Part shown: positions 17,902-31,407 of the stretch, in pieces
How the letters are laid out: every line of letters begins with the position of its first letter
How positions within the stretch are numbered: the stretch's first letter is position 1
Origin: Opitutaceae bacterium
GTDB lineage: Bacteria > Verrucomicrobiota > Verrucomicrobiia > Opitutales > Opitutaceae
Assembly (NCBI GenBank): GCA_015075305.1
Contig: JABTUS010000007.1
Span: 248,001 to 312,000 of the forward strand
Direction: 5' to 3'
DNA length: 64,000 nucleotides
The notes under the pieces: model-generated
Seen by the model: the letters and a program-made list of their open reading frames with translations, nothing else
Told to the model about the DNA's origin: nothing
The model's database searches: none
Made by a program: the position numbers and the translations under genes

Positions 17902-20889
17902 ATGAGTTTTTCGAGAGCTTTTCGTGCAGGCATTGTGGTGGTCGTGTCGTTGTTCTCAATGCAGCAGGCCTCTGCAGTCGACGAGCACCTAGAACGCGGC
18001 TTTCTGCGGCCTCCTGCCGCAGCGCGACCGTGGGTCTACTACGTTGTGATGGATGGAACGCTCACGCGCGAAGGCATCACCGCCGATTTTGAAGCGATGC
18101 GCGAGGCCGGCATCGGCGGTCTCATGATCATGGAAGTGGACCTCGGCCTGCCCCGCGGTCCGGTGGGGTTCATGAGCCCGGAATGGCGGGAGATTTTTAC
18201 CCATGCGGAAAACGAGGCACGACGACTGGGACTGGAGATCGGTGTGATTGCCGGGCCGGGATGGTGCGGCACAGGCGGACCGTGGGTGTCGCCCGAGCAG
18301 TCGATGCAGCATCTGGTCGCGAGTGAAATGAATGTGACGGGACCCGCGCATTTCAACCGCGAGCTGCCGCGTCCCCAGCCGAGGGTCCCGTTCTTTGGCG
18401 CGAAAACCATGACTCCAGAGCTGACGCGCGAATGGAAGGAGTTCTATCGCGACGTCCGTGTGCTGGCCTTCCCCACGCCGCGCGGCGGTCTGAGAACTGA
18501 AGGGATAGACGAGAAGGCGCTCTATCGCCGGGCGCCGTTTTCCTCGGTGCCCGGAGTGAAGCCGTTTCTGCCCATGCCGGCCGATTTTCCCTCCGCGCCG
18601 CCCGATGAATGCGTTCGGACGAATGCGATCGTGGATCTGACGTCGCGGCTTGGTCCCGATGGGCGGCTAGACTGGTCGGTCCCGCCCGGTGAATGGACGA
18701 TTCTGCGCTTTGGGCGCGTGAGCACCGGGCAGACCACGCGGCCGGCTCCGGCCAGCGGGCTTGGATTCGAAAGCGACAAGTTTTCGGTTGCGGCGGTGGA
18801 GAATCATCTGGCGCATTATCCGGGTCCATTGCTAAGCGGCCTGGGGCCCGATTCGCGGAAGGGCGGCGGGGTGCAGGTGCTTCATTTCGACAGTTGGGAG
18901 ATGAGCGCGCAGAACTGGTCGGGGGAGTTTGCGAACGAGTTCCGGAAGCGCCGCAACTACGATCCCTGGGCCTGGCTGCCGGCGTTCACCGGCCGTGTTG
19001 TCGACAGCCCCGAAAAGACGGAACGTTTCCTGTGGGACCTGCGCCAGACCGCGCAGGAACTGGTTGTCGCGAACCACATGCTGCCGCTCAAGGCGATGGC
19101 GCGGAAGCACGGTCTGACGTTCTCGATCGAACCGTATGACATGAATCCCAATGCGGATCTCACGCTCGGCGCCGCGGCGGATCTGCCGATGGGGGAATTC
19201 TGGTGGCATTGTCCGAACTTCAACACGGACTACAGCGTCATTGAGGCTGCCTCCATCGGCCACACCAACGGCAGGCGGATCATCGGCGCGGAGGCGTTCA
19301 CTTCGGACCCGGGCGAGGACTGGCGGGGGTATCCCGGCTCGGTCAAGGGACTGGGCGACTGGGCGTTCTGCGCGGGGATCAATCGCTTCTACATACACCG
19401 CTACACGCACCAGCCGTATCTTGACCGCAGGCCGGGAATGATGATGTGGAAGTATGGAGTGCACTGGGAGCGCACGCAGACCTGGTGGCCCATGGCCGGG
19501 GCGTGTCATGAATATTTCTCGCGCTGCCAGTTCATGCTGCAGCAGGGGCAGCCTGTTGCGGACATCCTCTACCTCGCCGGTGAAGGCGCGCCGCAGGTGT
19601 TTCGTCCGCCGCCCGATGCGACGACCGGCAACCGGCCGGACCGCCGCGAGTACAATTTCGATGGTTGTGCGCCTGAGACGCTGCTCGAGGGCGTGACAGT
19701 CAGGGATGGGCGGATCCATTTGCGCGATGGCGGAAGCTATGCCGTGCTCGTGCTGCCGAACCGGCCTACAATGACCCCGCGCCTGCTGCGCAGGCTGGAT
19801 GCGCTCGTGAGCGCCGGAGCGACGATCCTTGGTCCGCGCCCGCGGCATTCACCGAGCCTTGAGAATTTTCCCGATTGTGACGACGAGGTCCGCACGCTTG
19901 CGGATGCGGTGTGGGGCCCATGCGACGGGCGTGCGGTGAAGGAGCATGCGCACGGCAAGGGCCGGGTTGTCTGGGATGCGGATGCGGCGCCGCAGGATGT
20001 CTTCACGCAGTACAGCGCCCACGCGGGCACCGCCGCGCTGCTGAAGCGGATGGCGGTTGCACCCGACTTCGAAAGTGACGGACCGGTGCGCTACACGCAT
20101 CGCAGGCTGGGGACGACGGAGCTGTATTTTGTCGCCAACCGCGAGAATCGCGCTGTGGACGCGAACTGCGTGTTCCGGGTTGCTGGGCCGCAGCCCGAGC
20201 TTTGGGATCCCGTCACTGGCGGACGCAGGCCTCTGCGGAGATTCGGGACCCAGGCCGGTCGCACCACGATTCCCCTGCGTTTCGAGCCGGAGCAGTCCTT
20301 CTTTGTCATCTTCCGCAGCGCTCCCGAAAATCAGGCAGGTTGGGAAGGGGTGGAGAATTTCGCGGCGATGCATTCCGTGCAGGAAGTGCGCGGACCCTGG
20401 ACCGTCGCGTTTGATCCCAGGTGGGGAGGCCCGGAGCGGGTCGCTTTCGACGTGCTTGAAAACTGGATACAGCGGCCCGAAACCGGCATCCGGCACTATT
20501 CCGGAGTGGCGGTTTACCGGAAGCGGTTTGAATGGGAACCGGGCGGCGGCGAACGCGGTGCACGGCGCCTCTGGCTCGACCTCGGGACCGTGAAGAACAT
20601 CGCGCGAGTGCGACTCAACGGGCGCGATGTGGGCGTTGTCTGGTGTTCGCCCTGGCGGGTCGAAGTATCGGGCGCGCTGCGGCGCGGCGCCAACGACCTG
20701 GAGATCGAGGTCGCGAATCTCTGGCCGAACCGGATGATCGGGGATCTGGCGCTGCCGCCTGCGGAGCGGTTCACCTGGTCCTCGCTGAATCCGTTCAAGC
20801 CGGACAGCCCGCTTCTGGATTCCGGGCTCCTCGGCCCGGTCACGCTGCTGGCGGAGCAGGCGGGGGCCGGGCGGATTGGCGAGCGTTGA
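17902..20889 (+). CDS. GH106 alpha-L-rhamnosidase-like exported enzyme
   Basis: Exported 995-residue hydrolase expected to release L-rhamnose from plant or algal polysaccharide. A signal peptide (SFSRAFRAGIVVVVSLFS, ending QQASA) supports ATG at 17902 over an upstream frame-compatible start at 17854. The mature part opens with RPWVYYVVMDGTLTREGIT and GIGGLMIMEVDLGLPRGPVG, then GPGWCGTGGPWVSPEQSMQ, all typical of GH106. The central barrel has FDSWEMSAQNW and RRIIGAEAFTS with likely catalytic acids. The C-terminal part (from about residue 850) is a jelly-roll domain of GH2N type: ARVRLNGRDVGVVWCSPWRVEV. It is divergent from the isomerase gene, with a 218-bp AT-richer promoter region between them. 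Confidence 0.9.
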   Translation: MSFSRAFRAGIVVVVSLFSMQQASAVDEHLERGFLRPPAAARPWVYYVVMDGTLTREGITADFEAMREAGIGGLMIMEVDLGLPRGPVGFMSPEWREIFTHAENEARRLGLEIGVIAGPGWCGTGGPWVSPEQSMQHLVASEMNVTGPAHFNRELPRPQPRVPFFGAKTMTPELTREWKEFYRDVRVLAFPTPRGGLRTEGIDEKALYRRAPFSSVPGVKPFLPMPADFPSAPPDECVRTNAIVDLTSRLGPDGRLDWSVPPGEWTILRFGRVSTGQTTRPAPASGLGFESDKFSVAAVENHLAHYPGPLLSGLGPDSRKGGGVQVLHFDSWEMSAQNWSGEFANEFRKRRNYDPWAWLPAFTGRVVDSPEKTERFLWDLRQTAQELVVANHMLPLKAMARKHGLTFSIEPYDMNPNADLTLGAAADLPMGEFWWHCPNFNTDYSVIEAASIGHTNGRRIIGAEAFTSDPGEDWRGYPGSVKGLGDWAFCAGINRFYIHRYTHQPYLDRRPGMMMWKYGVHWERTQTWWPMAGACHEYFSRCQFMLQQGQPVADILYLAGEGAPQVFRPPPDATTGNRPDRREYNFDGCAPETLLEGVTVRDGRIHLRDGGSYAVLVLPNRPTMTPRLLRRLDALVSAGATILGPRPRHSPSLENFPDCDDEVRTLADAVWGPCDGRAVKEHAHGKGRVVWDADAAPQDVFTQYSAHAGTAALLKRMAVAPDFESDGPVRYTHRRLGTTELYFVANRENRAVDANCVFRVAGPQPELWDPVTGGRRPLRRFGTQAGRTTIPLRFEPEQSFFVIFRSAPENQAGWEGVENFAAMHSVQEVRGPWTVAFDPRWGGPERVAFDVLENWIQRPETGIRHYSGVAVYRKRFEWEPGGGERGARRLWLDLGTVKNIARVRLNGRDVGVVWCSPWRVEVSGALRRGANDLEIEVANLWPNRMIGDLALPPAERFTWSSLNPFKPDSPLLDSGLLGPVTLLAEQAGAGRIGER

Positions 20890-20914
20890 GACATTGCCGA
20901 GATTTCCAACGCGG

Positions 20915-21215
20915 AGTCGCGGAGCACGCGGAGAAGAGGGAGAGGGAGACTGGGGGACATGGAAACGCGGGGAGGAAGGAGTCGATGCGTTGATGAGAAT
21001 GTGCGCCGGCGTTGTGGCGCGATGCGCGAACCCTGGGCATGACAAAGGATGCCCCTCCAACGGAGGGGGGGAAGCATGCGATTCTGGAGAGGGGAAGCAT
21101 GCGATTCTGGATGGGCACGCTCCGTCGTGACCTGGGGACGCGCGTGGAAGAACGGCACCGGAGGAAATTCACGCGGGCGCAGCATAGCAGTCCGAGAGGT
21201 TTCACGCGGAGAAGC
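20915..21215. repeat. Dispersed hairpin repeat, full copy B, with duplicated loop
   Basis: Fills most of the 361-bp gap between two convergent genes. Left arm 21031-21060 is CCCTGGGCATGACAAAG then GATGCCCCTCCAA; right arm is about 21107-21137 with one change (TGGATGGGCA for TGGAGGGGCA). The loop holds two identical copies of GGGGAAGCATGCGATTCTGG, at 21068-21087 and 21091-21110. CACGCGGAGAAG-type flanks recur on both sides (about 20930 and 21197-21232). No gene is supported here. Confidence 0.85.
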
Positions 21216-21250
21216 GGAGCACGCGGAGAAGAGGACCCGCGCTTGCGCGA

Positions 21251-25167
<3,917 letters not shown>

Positions 25168-25486
25168 CACCGGTCAATAGATGCTGGAATGGGGGGAAGT
25201 TGAAAGCGGATTTGTCTGAAGGGGTGAGCCAGCGGCAGTGCGTGTGAGGGTGTGAAATTTCACGAGGGTCAACGGCATGCATTTCCCGTCATCTGGAGGG
25301 GGGATTTGAAAAATTTTGGAGGGGCACGCTCCGTCGTGACCAGGGGACGGGCGTCGCGCAACGACGGCGGAATTTTTTACGCGGAGCTCCAGAGCAGCCG
25401 GCATAGTTTCGCGCGACGGAGCGCAGCGCCACGGCGCCGGTTAGCTTCACTCAGCGCCGCGGAGCACGAGAGCAGAGTGCCGGCGC
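25168..25486. other. Intergenic region with a repeat half copy
   Basis: About 320 bp between the cytochrome gene start and the redox protein stop. It holds a partial hairpin repeat at 25294-25346 and, further on, flank-like sequence (TTTTTTACGCGGAGC near 25373). No gene is supported. Confidence 0.5.
25294..25346. repeat. Partial dispersed hairpin repeat
   Basis: TGGAGGGGGGATTTGAAAAA is followed by TTTTGGAGGGGCACGCTCCG and TCGTGACCAGGGG. This is one loop unit plus the right arm of the repeat; the left arm is missing. The duplicated TGGAGGGG edges around a 14-nt insert mirror the loop structure of the full copies. Confidence 0.7.
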
Positions 25487-25723
25487 CTACTTCAGGTCGG
25501 ACAATGCGGCGCCGAAGTTCATGTGCACGGGTTTGCCGTCGATGACGAGGGCGGGCACGGATTTTACTCCTGCCGCAGCTGCTTCTGCGATGCGGTTTTT
25601 TGCGGTGCCCAGGTGGACGATCTCAACCTGGATCTTGGTGGGATCGAGGTAGCGGGTGACAACGCGTTCGGCGTCGAGACAAACAGGGCAGCCGGCGTGA
25701 TAGAATTTTGCGGAAGTTTTCAT
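25487..25723 (-). CDS. Small thioredoxin-fold protein with CPVC motif
   Basis: A 78-residue glutaredoxin/thioredoxin-like protein starting KTSAKFYHAGCPVCLDAERV. The CxxC is CPVC at positions 12-15; the cis-Pro is in GVKSVPALVIDGK, and the fold ends with a short helix (FGAALSDLK). It is shorter than thioredoxin and close in size to NrdH or to small redox-active disulfide proteins. It diverges from the HxlR regulator at 25914 with 190 bp between them, an arrangement common for thiol-stress genes controlled by Cys-sensing HxlR proteins. Its electron donor and partner are unknown. Confidence 0.8.
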   Translation of the reverse strand: MKTSAKFYHAGCPVCLDAERVVTRYLDPTKIQVEIVHLGTAKNRIAEAAAAGVKSVPALVIDGKPVHMNFGAALSDLK

Positions 25724-25913
25724 GAGGATTATTTTTTGGATGGATTCGGAGGTTTGTTGAAACGCGCCGGATGCGACGCCGGATGGCTTCGCGTTCCGAC
25801 CTCATGAGTTTAACCGAAGGCACGCATGCCGGCCAGAGGGCACAAATTGCGGAGGGGGCACCAAAAGGTGCCTGCTCGACGTCGCGCGTGGAAGTGAGCA
25901 ATCTGGGAATGCG

Positions 25914-26300
25914 ATGCCCGCCCAAAATCTTTCCATCGACGAACGCTCGGCCTATCGGCGGCTCGAGGATGTGGTTGGCTGCAAGTGGTCGGCCGCTGTT
26001 GTCGGTGCGCTGAAACGGGGCGTGACGCGGCCAGGCAGGCTGGAGCGCTACATTCCGGGGATATCGACGAAGGTGCTGACCGAGCGCCTGCGCAAGCTGC
26101 GCGACTACGGACTGATCACCCGCGAGGAACTTGCGGGAAAGGTTCAGCATGTCGAATACAGCCTCACTCCGACCGGTGTGAAGCTGGCCGGCATCATTGA
26201 ACAACTGCATGCGCTGCAGGCTGAGCATGTGCCTCCAAGTCCGGAGGAAGCGGAAGAACCGCGTGTGCGCCGCGCCGTCAGGCGCTCGAGGAAATTGTAG
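25914..26300 (+). CDS. HxlR-family winged-helix transcriptional regulator
   Basis: DNA-binding protein of 128 residues with the HxlR domain (about 13-105): RLEDVVGCKWSAAVVGALKRG, RPGRLERYIPGISTKVLTERL, LRDYGLITREEL and VEYSLTPTGVKLAGII. The conserved N-terminal Cys (VGCKWS) is the redox- or electrophile-sensing residue in studied members such as HypR and YodB. The tail RRAVRRSRKL is basic. It diverges from the CPVC protein and is followed by an MFS transporter after 118 bp on the same strand; both may be its targets. Confidence 0.9.
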   Translation: MPAQNLSIDERSAYRRLEDVVGCKWSAAVVGALKRGVTRPGRLERYIPGISTKVLTERLRKLRDYGLITREELAGKVQHVEYSLTPTGVKLAGIIEQLHALQAEHVPPSPEEAEEPRVRRAVRRSRKL

Positions 26301-26418
26301 TATTGCCTTGTCCCGCCGTCCGGCTGATCGCGAATGCTCTGCGCGATGGAGCGTGCCGGCATTTCCCGCGGGATCGGGTTGCCCACGGGTTTGGTCTCGG
26401 AGAGTCTGAAGGTTTACG

Positions 26419-27663
26419 ATGTCGCGCCAGTCTCCTTCCGAACGTCTGCTCCTGCTGATCCTGGCGGGGATTCAGTTCACACACATCATGGACTTCATGG
26501 TCATGATGCCGCTCGCGCCGCAGTTGATGCGCGAGCTGAATCTGGGGGCGGGGCGTTTCACCGCGCTTGTGGCGGCCTATTCGATTTCGGCGGGAGTCGT
26601 GGGATTGCTTGGAGCACCGTTCATCGATCGATTCGATCGGCGCACGCTCCTTCTGTGCATGTATGCTGGATTCGGCGTGGCCACGCTGCTTTGCGGACTG
26701 GCGCGGGATGCGCACACGCTTCTGATTGCCCGCGCTATTGGCGGTGCTTTTGGAGGGATCTCCGGGTCGCTGTGCATGGCGATTGTGAGCGACATTGTGC
26801 CGCCGGAGCGTCGTGCGGCGGGAATTGGAATCGTCATGACGGCATTTGCCGTCGCGGCCGCGATCGGCGTTCCGGTGGGGCTGCAACTGGCGCAGTCATT
26901 CGGCTGGCGCACGCCGTTCACGCTGCTCGCGCTGGTCGCCGGCGTCATGTGGTCCGTCGTGTTTCGCATCGTGCCTCCGGTGCGCGGGCACCTGAGTGAA
27001 GGTGAAGCTGGGGGACGGTCGTTTCGCGAGTTGCTGGGTGACGGCAATGCCTGGCGGGCACTCGTTTTCATGGGGGTGACGGTGCTGAGTCACTTCAGCG
27101 TCATCCCGCTGCTGTCACCGCATCTCGTCGGAGACATGGCGCTGCCTGAGAAATACCTCTCCGTCGTCTATTTCATCGGCGGCGTGTCAAGCGTCCTGAC
27201 CGCGCCGCGGGTTGGCCGTCTGGCGGATAGATTCGGCCGTCAGCGCATTTTCAACATCATGGTGGTGGTTGCGATGCTGGTCACTCTGGTGATCGCGAAC
27301 TCCGGGCCAACGCCCGTCTGGCTGACGCTCGTCCTGAACGGACTGTTCTTCATCTTTGCGAGCGGACGGTTCGTGCCGAGTCAGGCGATCGTGACGCTCG
27401 CGGTGCCGTCCTCGCGCCGCGGGGCGTTCCTGAGTCTGAGCAGCTGCACGCGGGACCTGATTTCCGGAGTCAGCTCGACGGTGGGCGGCTGGATTGTCAC
27501 CAAGCAGCCCGACGAACGTCTGTTGCATTTCAACTGGCTCGGATGGATAGCCGTTGCGGCCGGCCTGCTGAGCATTGGCCTTGCGAGGTCCGTGCGTGTG
27601 AAGGATACGGGCTTTGCGGTGCCGCGAGGTGATGTCGCTGGTCAGAAGGTTCCCGTGGCGTAG
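26419..27663 (+). CDS. MFS transporter (multidrug/sugar efflux type)
   Basis: Inner-membrane transporter of 414 residues with about 12 predicted helices. Family features are the first helix IQFTHIMDFMVMMPLAPQL, the motif A-like APFIDRFDRRTLLL after helix 2, IARAIGGAFGGISGS, and the second-half GRLADRFGRQRIFN. The form resembles the DHA1 drug-efflux or arabinose-efflux (AraJ) group. ATG at 26419 has an AAGG ribosome-binding site about 7 nt upstream. It lies downstream of the HxlR regulator and converges on the efflux operon. Substrate unknown; a link to thiol-reactive compounds is only positional. Confidence 0.9.
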   Translation: MSRQSPSERLLLLILAGIQFTHIMDFMVMMPLAPQLMRELNLGAGRFTALVAAYSISAGVVGLLGAPFIDRFDRRTLLLCMYAGFGVATLLCGLARDAHTLLIARAIGGAFGGISGSLCMAIVSDIVPPERRAAGIGIVMTAFAVAAAIGVPVGLQLAQSFGWRTPFTLLALVAGVMWSVVFRIVPPVRGHLSEGEAGGRSFRELLGDGNAWRALVFMGVTVLSHFSVIPLLSPHLVGDMALPEKYLSVVYFIGGVSSVLTAPRVGRLADRFGRQRIFNIMVVVAMLVTLVIANSGPTPVWLTLVLNGLFFIFASGRFVPSQAIVTLAVPSSRRGAFLSLSSCTRDLISGVSSTVGGWIVTKQPDERLLHFNWLGWIAVAAGLLSIGLARSVRVKDTGFAVPRGDVAGQKVPVA

Positions 27664-27771
27664 CAAGCCGTCGCCTGCTTCACGGGTGGTGCACGCATTC
27701 CCTGTTTGTGCTCATCAAGGAACGGGCGGACAGGAATGTCCACCCCACACTCCTGAACACAGAGATGCCGT

Positions 27772-29028
27772 TCAATGCGTGGTCACGGTCATGGCCTCGA
27801 TTCGGCTGCCGTCGGTGAGGCGGTCGCCCGGATAGACGACGACCTTGTCCCCTGCTGCGAGGCCTTCGAGAACCTCGGCTTCGATGCCGTTGTTGTGAGC
27901 AATGCGCACGGGACACAGGCGGGCGCGCGAACCGTCCACCCTATAGGTCATCCACTGGCTGCCCCGCTGGAAAAAGGCGCCCGATGGCGCCTTGAGGGCG
28001 TCGTCGGATGACCAGACGACGATGCTTCCCTCCACGCGATAGGAGTCGCCGAGGGAGGGGCGTTCATCGGGGGGATTGAGCAGGTCGGCGACCACATAGA
28101 CGCGCTGTTCCTCGACTCCGAGGGCGGAAATCTTCGTGAAGGCGGCGGGTTCCACCACGCGGACCCGCGCGCGCAGCGGTTCGACGCCGCCCCATTTGTG
28201 CAGGAGCGCGGTTGCACCGGGTTTGATCGCCACGGCATCGCGTGAAAGCACCTCGATGCGAGCCTCGATGTCGGTGGGATCGCCGACCTCGAGAAGTGGA
28301 AATCCCGCCGGGACGACGCGTTCACTCTCCTGGAAAACCTTGAGAATCCTGCCGGTTATGGGCGAGGTGATGACGAGCGGCTCGCTGGTGGCGTCGTTGG
28401 TGCCGGTGCCGCGCGCGAGCATGGCGCGGGCCTGCTGAAGTTCGTGCTCGGCGACCTGGAGTGCGAATCCGGCGGCGCGGCTGTTCTGCTCGGCTACGGT
28501 GTGGCGGAGCTCGGCGGCGTCGAATTCCTGGCGCGAGGCGGAGCCCGATGTATACAACATTTGGATACGCTCGAACTCCGTGCGCGCAAGAACGGCTGCG
28601 GCCGCGGCGCTTTCGCGGCGCGCGGAAACCTCAGCAAGCATGGCGGTGGCCGCCTTGACGGCGGCCTCGGCCTGGGCGCGGGTTCTGGCGTCGAGAAAAT
28701 CGGAATCGCGCGTCTCCAGTGTCGCGAGGACCGTTTTACCGGCCTCGACCGCAGTGCCGGGCTTGAGGTCAATGCGGCGCAGCAGTCCGGCGACCGGGCT
28801 CGAAACGGAATAGCGGAACTTGAGTCGTGTCATGCCCTCCTCGTTGACCGTCAGTTGGAGCGGCCCGCGGGCGACCGTCGCGAGTTCCGCCGGCAGGGGC
28901 TTTGGCCAGAGGCCGGTCACGATCAGCGCGACGACGATTCCGCCGGCGATCCACGGCACGAAACGCGTCCAACGACGCGCGGCTCGCGCGGGCTTTGCTC
29001 CGGGAGATTTCTGGTGATTCGGGTTCAT
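27772..29028 (-). CDS. HlyD/MacA-type periplasmic adaptor subunit
   Basis: Membrane-fusion protein of 418 residues. It has one N-terminal helix (WIAGGIVVALIVTGLW), a lipoyl half-motif VSSPVAGLLRRIDLKPGTAV, a long Ala-rich coiled-coil hairpin (about 115-210), the second lipoyl half ITSPITGRILKVF and a beta-barrel with the end domain LCPVRIAHNNGIEAEVLEGLAAGDKVVVYPGD. It lies 6 bp behind the FtsX permease gene and completes a three-gene ABC-type efflux set. An outer-membrane TolC partner is not in the window. Confidence 0.92.
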   Translation of the reverse strand: MNPNHQKSPGAKPARAARRWTRFVPWIAGGIVVALIVTGLWPKPLPAELATVARGPLQLTVNEEGMTRLKFRYSVSSPVAGLLRRIDLKPGTAVEAGKTVLATLETRDSDFLDARTRAQAEAAVKAATAMLAEVSARRESAAAAAVLARTEFERIQMLYTSGSASRQEFDAAELRHTVAEQNSRAAGFALQVAEHELQQARAMLARGTGTNDATSEPLVITSPITGRILKVFQESERVVPAGFPLLEVGDPTDIEARIEVLSRDAVAIKPGATALLHKWGGVEPLRARVRVVEPAAFTKISALGVEEQRVYVVADLLNPPDERPSLGDSYRVEGSIVVWSSDDALKAPSGAFFQRGSQWMTYRVDGSRARLCPVRIAHNNGIEAEVLEGLAAGDKVVVYPGDRLTDGSRIEAMTVTTH

Positions 29029-29034
29029 GGAGGA

Positions 29035-31401
29035 TCAGTCGCGGGCTTTGAGAACACCGACGAGATCGAGTCGGGAAAGGCGCCGGCACGCAAGGGTTGC
29101 CGAGATGAGGGAGGCGATGCTGACGACGAGCACGGCGAATGCGTAGTTCGAAGGGGTGAGAATGAGGGGAAGGCGGACGAATTCGGTGTTGACCGAGGTG
29201 AGTATTGCGCCGGCGAGACCCGAACCGATGATCATGCCGAAGGGCAGTGCGACGAGCGTCAGGATGGCGAGTTCCCCGACGAGCACGGCGCCGACCTCCC
29301 CCTGGGTGAAGCCGAGGACGCGCAGCGTCGCGAGTTCACGCTGGCGCTCCGAGAGCGCGATGCGCGCGCTGTTGTAGATGATGCCGAAGGCCACGATCGT
29401 GGCGAAGGTGAGGTAGATCTTCTGAATCAGCCCGATGCTCTGGGCGGTGGTCTTTCGAAAGCCGTCGCGGATGGCCTGTTTGTTGACGATGGCGGCGGTG
29501 CGTGCGGTCAGCTTGACCGCGTGAAGAAAATCGAGCCAGCCGCCGGAGGTGACGGAAAGGTAGGCGCCGGTGATGCGGTCGCCCTCACCGAGCAGGCGGT
29601 TGAGCGCGTCGATTTCCATGTAAGCGGCGGTGCCGGCAAAATCCTCGGCGAGCGAGGCCACCGGTACGACGAATTCCGGGCGGCGTCCGTCGAGCACGCG
29701 AACGTGGAGCGGATCCCCGCGTTTGACATGAAGGACCTGGGCGAGTTTGGCCGAGAGCACGATCCCGTGGGGAGGCAGTGCAATCTGCCGGTCATGGGCG
29801 TCGATGATGCGGTTGAGCACCGCCTGCGAACGCACGCCGACTATGCTCAGGCGGCGCAGGTGGTTGCCGGAGCGGAGTTCCGCGGGGGCGACGCGGCTGG
29901 GTTCGGCGAGCGTGACGCCCGGAAGGTTGGAGAAGTCAGCGAGAGCCTGGGGCGGACCCGGTTCGATGAGGGAGGCGATGACCGTCTGGCGCTGCATCAG
30001 GTCCCACTGGTAGTCGAGCACGTGGTCGATGCCGTCGCGAAACGCGCTGGGCACGACGAGAATGCCCGTGGCCAGGGCGAGCGCCGTGCAGGTGAGCACG
30101 GCGCGCATGGGGCGGCGCTCGATGTTGCGCAGCGCCATGCGCAGGGATGGAGTGAAGCTCGCGGCGAGCCTCGTGCGCTCGAGCAGCGCGGGGCGGAAGG
30201 ATGCGGGCGGCTCGGGCCGCATGGCCTCCGCGGGAGGCAGGCGCACCGCAGCGCGCACGGCGCCCCACACGCCCACAATGGCCGCGAAACCGCATACCAG
30301 AACAGCGGCGGCCAGCACGCCGCGCGCAAGGTGGAATTCGAGCAGGGGAAAGCGGAAGAACAGGTGATACATGTTCACCAGCTTGTGACCGAGCCCGATG
30401 CCTCCGACGATGCCGAGCGCGGAGCCCGCGAGCACGATGACCAGCGCGAACTTCAGAAAGTGTCCGCCGATCTCCCGGTTGGAAAAACCAAACGCCTTGA
30501 GGATGGCGATCTGTTCGCGCTGCAGCGTGATCAGCCGGTTCATGACCGCGTTGGTCATGAAGGCGGCGACGCCGAGGAACACGAGCGGGAAGCCGACGGA
30601 GAGTCCCTGCAGGATGCGAATCTCGTCGCGCAGGCGCATGTGGGACGTGTGCGATTCACGATCGTACGCGCCGCGGCCGCCGTAGGGACGCAGGGCGCGG
30701 TCGATCGCGGCGATGACGGCGTCGCCGCGCGCGCCGGGTGCGAGGGAGAATGACGCCTGGTTGAAGGCTCCCTCCATGCTGGCGGCGACGGCGAGCTCCT
30801 TGTACGGCAGCCAGAAGATGCCGTAGCTCCGGTGATCGGGCAGCGCCGCGCCAGGGGGCGCCTCAAAGACGAATTCGGGTGAAAGCACGATGCCGACGAT
30901 GCGCAGCACCTGGCGCTTCCCGTAGAGAACGGCGGCGATTTCGTCGCCGGGCTGCAGGCCGTGCGCCTCGGCGAAGGCCTCGCCGACGAGCACCTCGCCC
31001 GGTGCGGAGCGGCCCGTGATCATGCGGCCCCTGCGCAGGAAAAGGCGGTTGAGAACCGCCTCACCGGTTTCCGGCAGCGACAGGAAGAGTCCGTTTGCGG
31101 GTTCAGGAACGCCCTTGAGATCGAGCCGGCCGGAGAGGGCGATGGTGGTCTGCACCGCCGAGATTCCGGGGATGCCGGCGAGGTCCAGTGCGGCGGCGTC
31201 CGGGGCCCGTTTCAATCGGACAAAGAGATCGGCGAAACGGTAGTCGCGGTAATAGTCGTCGCGCGTGGTTTCCAGCGTGCGGATCAGGCTGCGCGTCATG
31301 ACCATCATCGTGAGACCGCAGGCCATCACGAGCGCCACGGCGATGGCCTGGGATTTGAGGCCGCGCAGATCGCGCCGGAGCTTGAGGTCGAGCAGCGACA
31401 T
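29035..31401 (-). CDS. FtsX-family ABC transporter permease, two FtsX domains
   Basis: Inner-membrane permease of 788 residues. An N-terminal helix ([18 protein letters not shown]) precedes a large periplasmic domain, then three helices in the first FtsX domain (around 275-400: [42 protein letters not shown]), another helix plus periplasmic domain, and a second FtsX domain at the C-terminus ([22 protein letters not shown]). This duplicated LolCE/YknZ-like layout suits lipoprotein, lipid or drug export rather than import. It is 6 bp from both neighbours, so the operon is ATPase-permease-adaptor. Confidence 0.92.
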   Translation of the reverse strand: MSLLDLKLRRDLRGLKSQAIAVALVMACGLTMMVMTRSLIRTLETTRDDYYRDYRFADLFVRLKRAPDAAALDLAGIPGISAVQTTIALSGRLDLKGVPEPANGLFLSLPETGEAVLNRLFLRRGRMITGRSAPGEVLVGEAFAEAHGLQPGDEIAAVLYGKRQVLRIVGIVLSPEFVFEAPPGAALPDHRSYGIFWLPYKELAVAASMEGAFNQASFSLAPGARGDAVIAAIDRALRPYGGRGAYDRESHTSHMRLRDEIRILQGLSVGFPLVFLGVAAFMTNAVMNRLITLQREQIAILKAFGFSNREIGGHFLKFALVIVLAGSALGIVGGIGLGHKLVNMYHLFFRFPLLEFHLARGVLAAAVLVCGFAAIVGVWGAVRAAVRLPPAEAMRPEPPASFRPALLERTRLAASFTPSLRMALRNIERRPMRAVLTCTALALATGILVVPSAFRDGIDHVLDYQWDLMQRQTVIASLIEPGPPQALADFSNLPGVTLAEPSRVAPAELRSGNHLRRLSIVGVRSQAVLNRIIDAHDRQIALPPHGIVLSAKLAQVLHVKRGDPLHVRVLDGRRPEFVVPVASLAEDFAGTAAYMEIDALNRLLGEGDRITGAYLSVTSGGWLDFLHAVKLTARTAAIVNKQAIRDGFRKTTAQSIGLIQKIYLTFATIVAFGIIYNSARIALSERQRELATLRVLGFTQGEVGAVLVGELAILTLVALPFGMIIGSGLAGAILTSVNTEFVRLPLILTPSNYAFAVLVVSIASLISATLACRRLSRLDLVGVLKARD

Positions 31402-31407
31402 GGCGGC

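Noticed and set aside
21061-21110. CRISPR-like or minisatellite interpretation of the duplicated loop
   Set aside because: Only two units, with no constant-repeat and unique-spacer alternation and no cas genes. It is a loop duplication inside a hairpin repeat.
28444-30753. 769-codon plus-strand ORF across the efflux operon
   Set aside because: Rich in Arg, Asp, Gly and His with no fold signature; it spans the boundary of two clear minus-strand genes.
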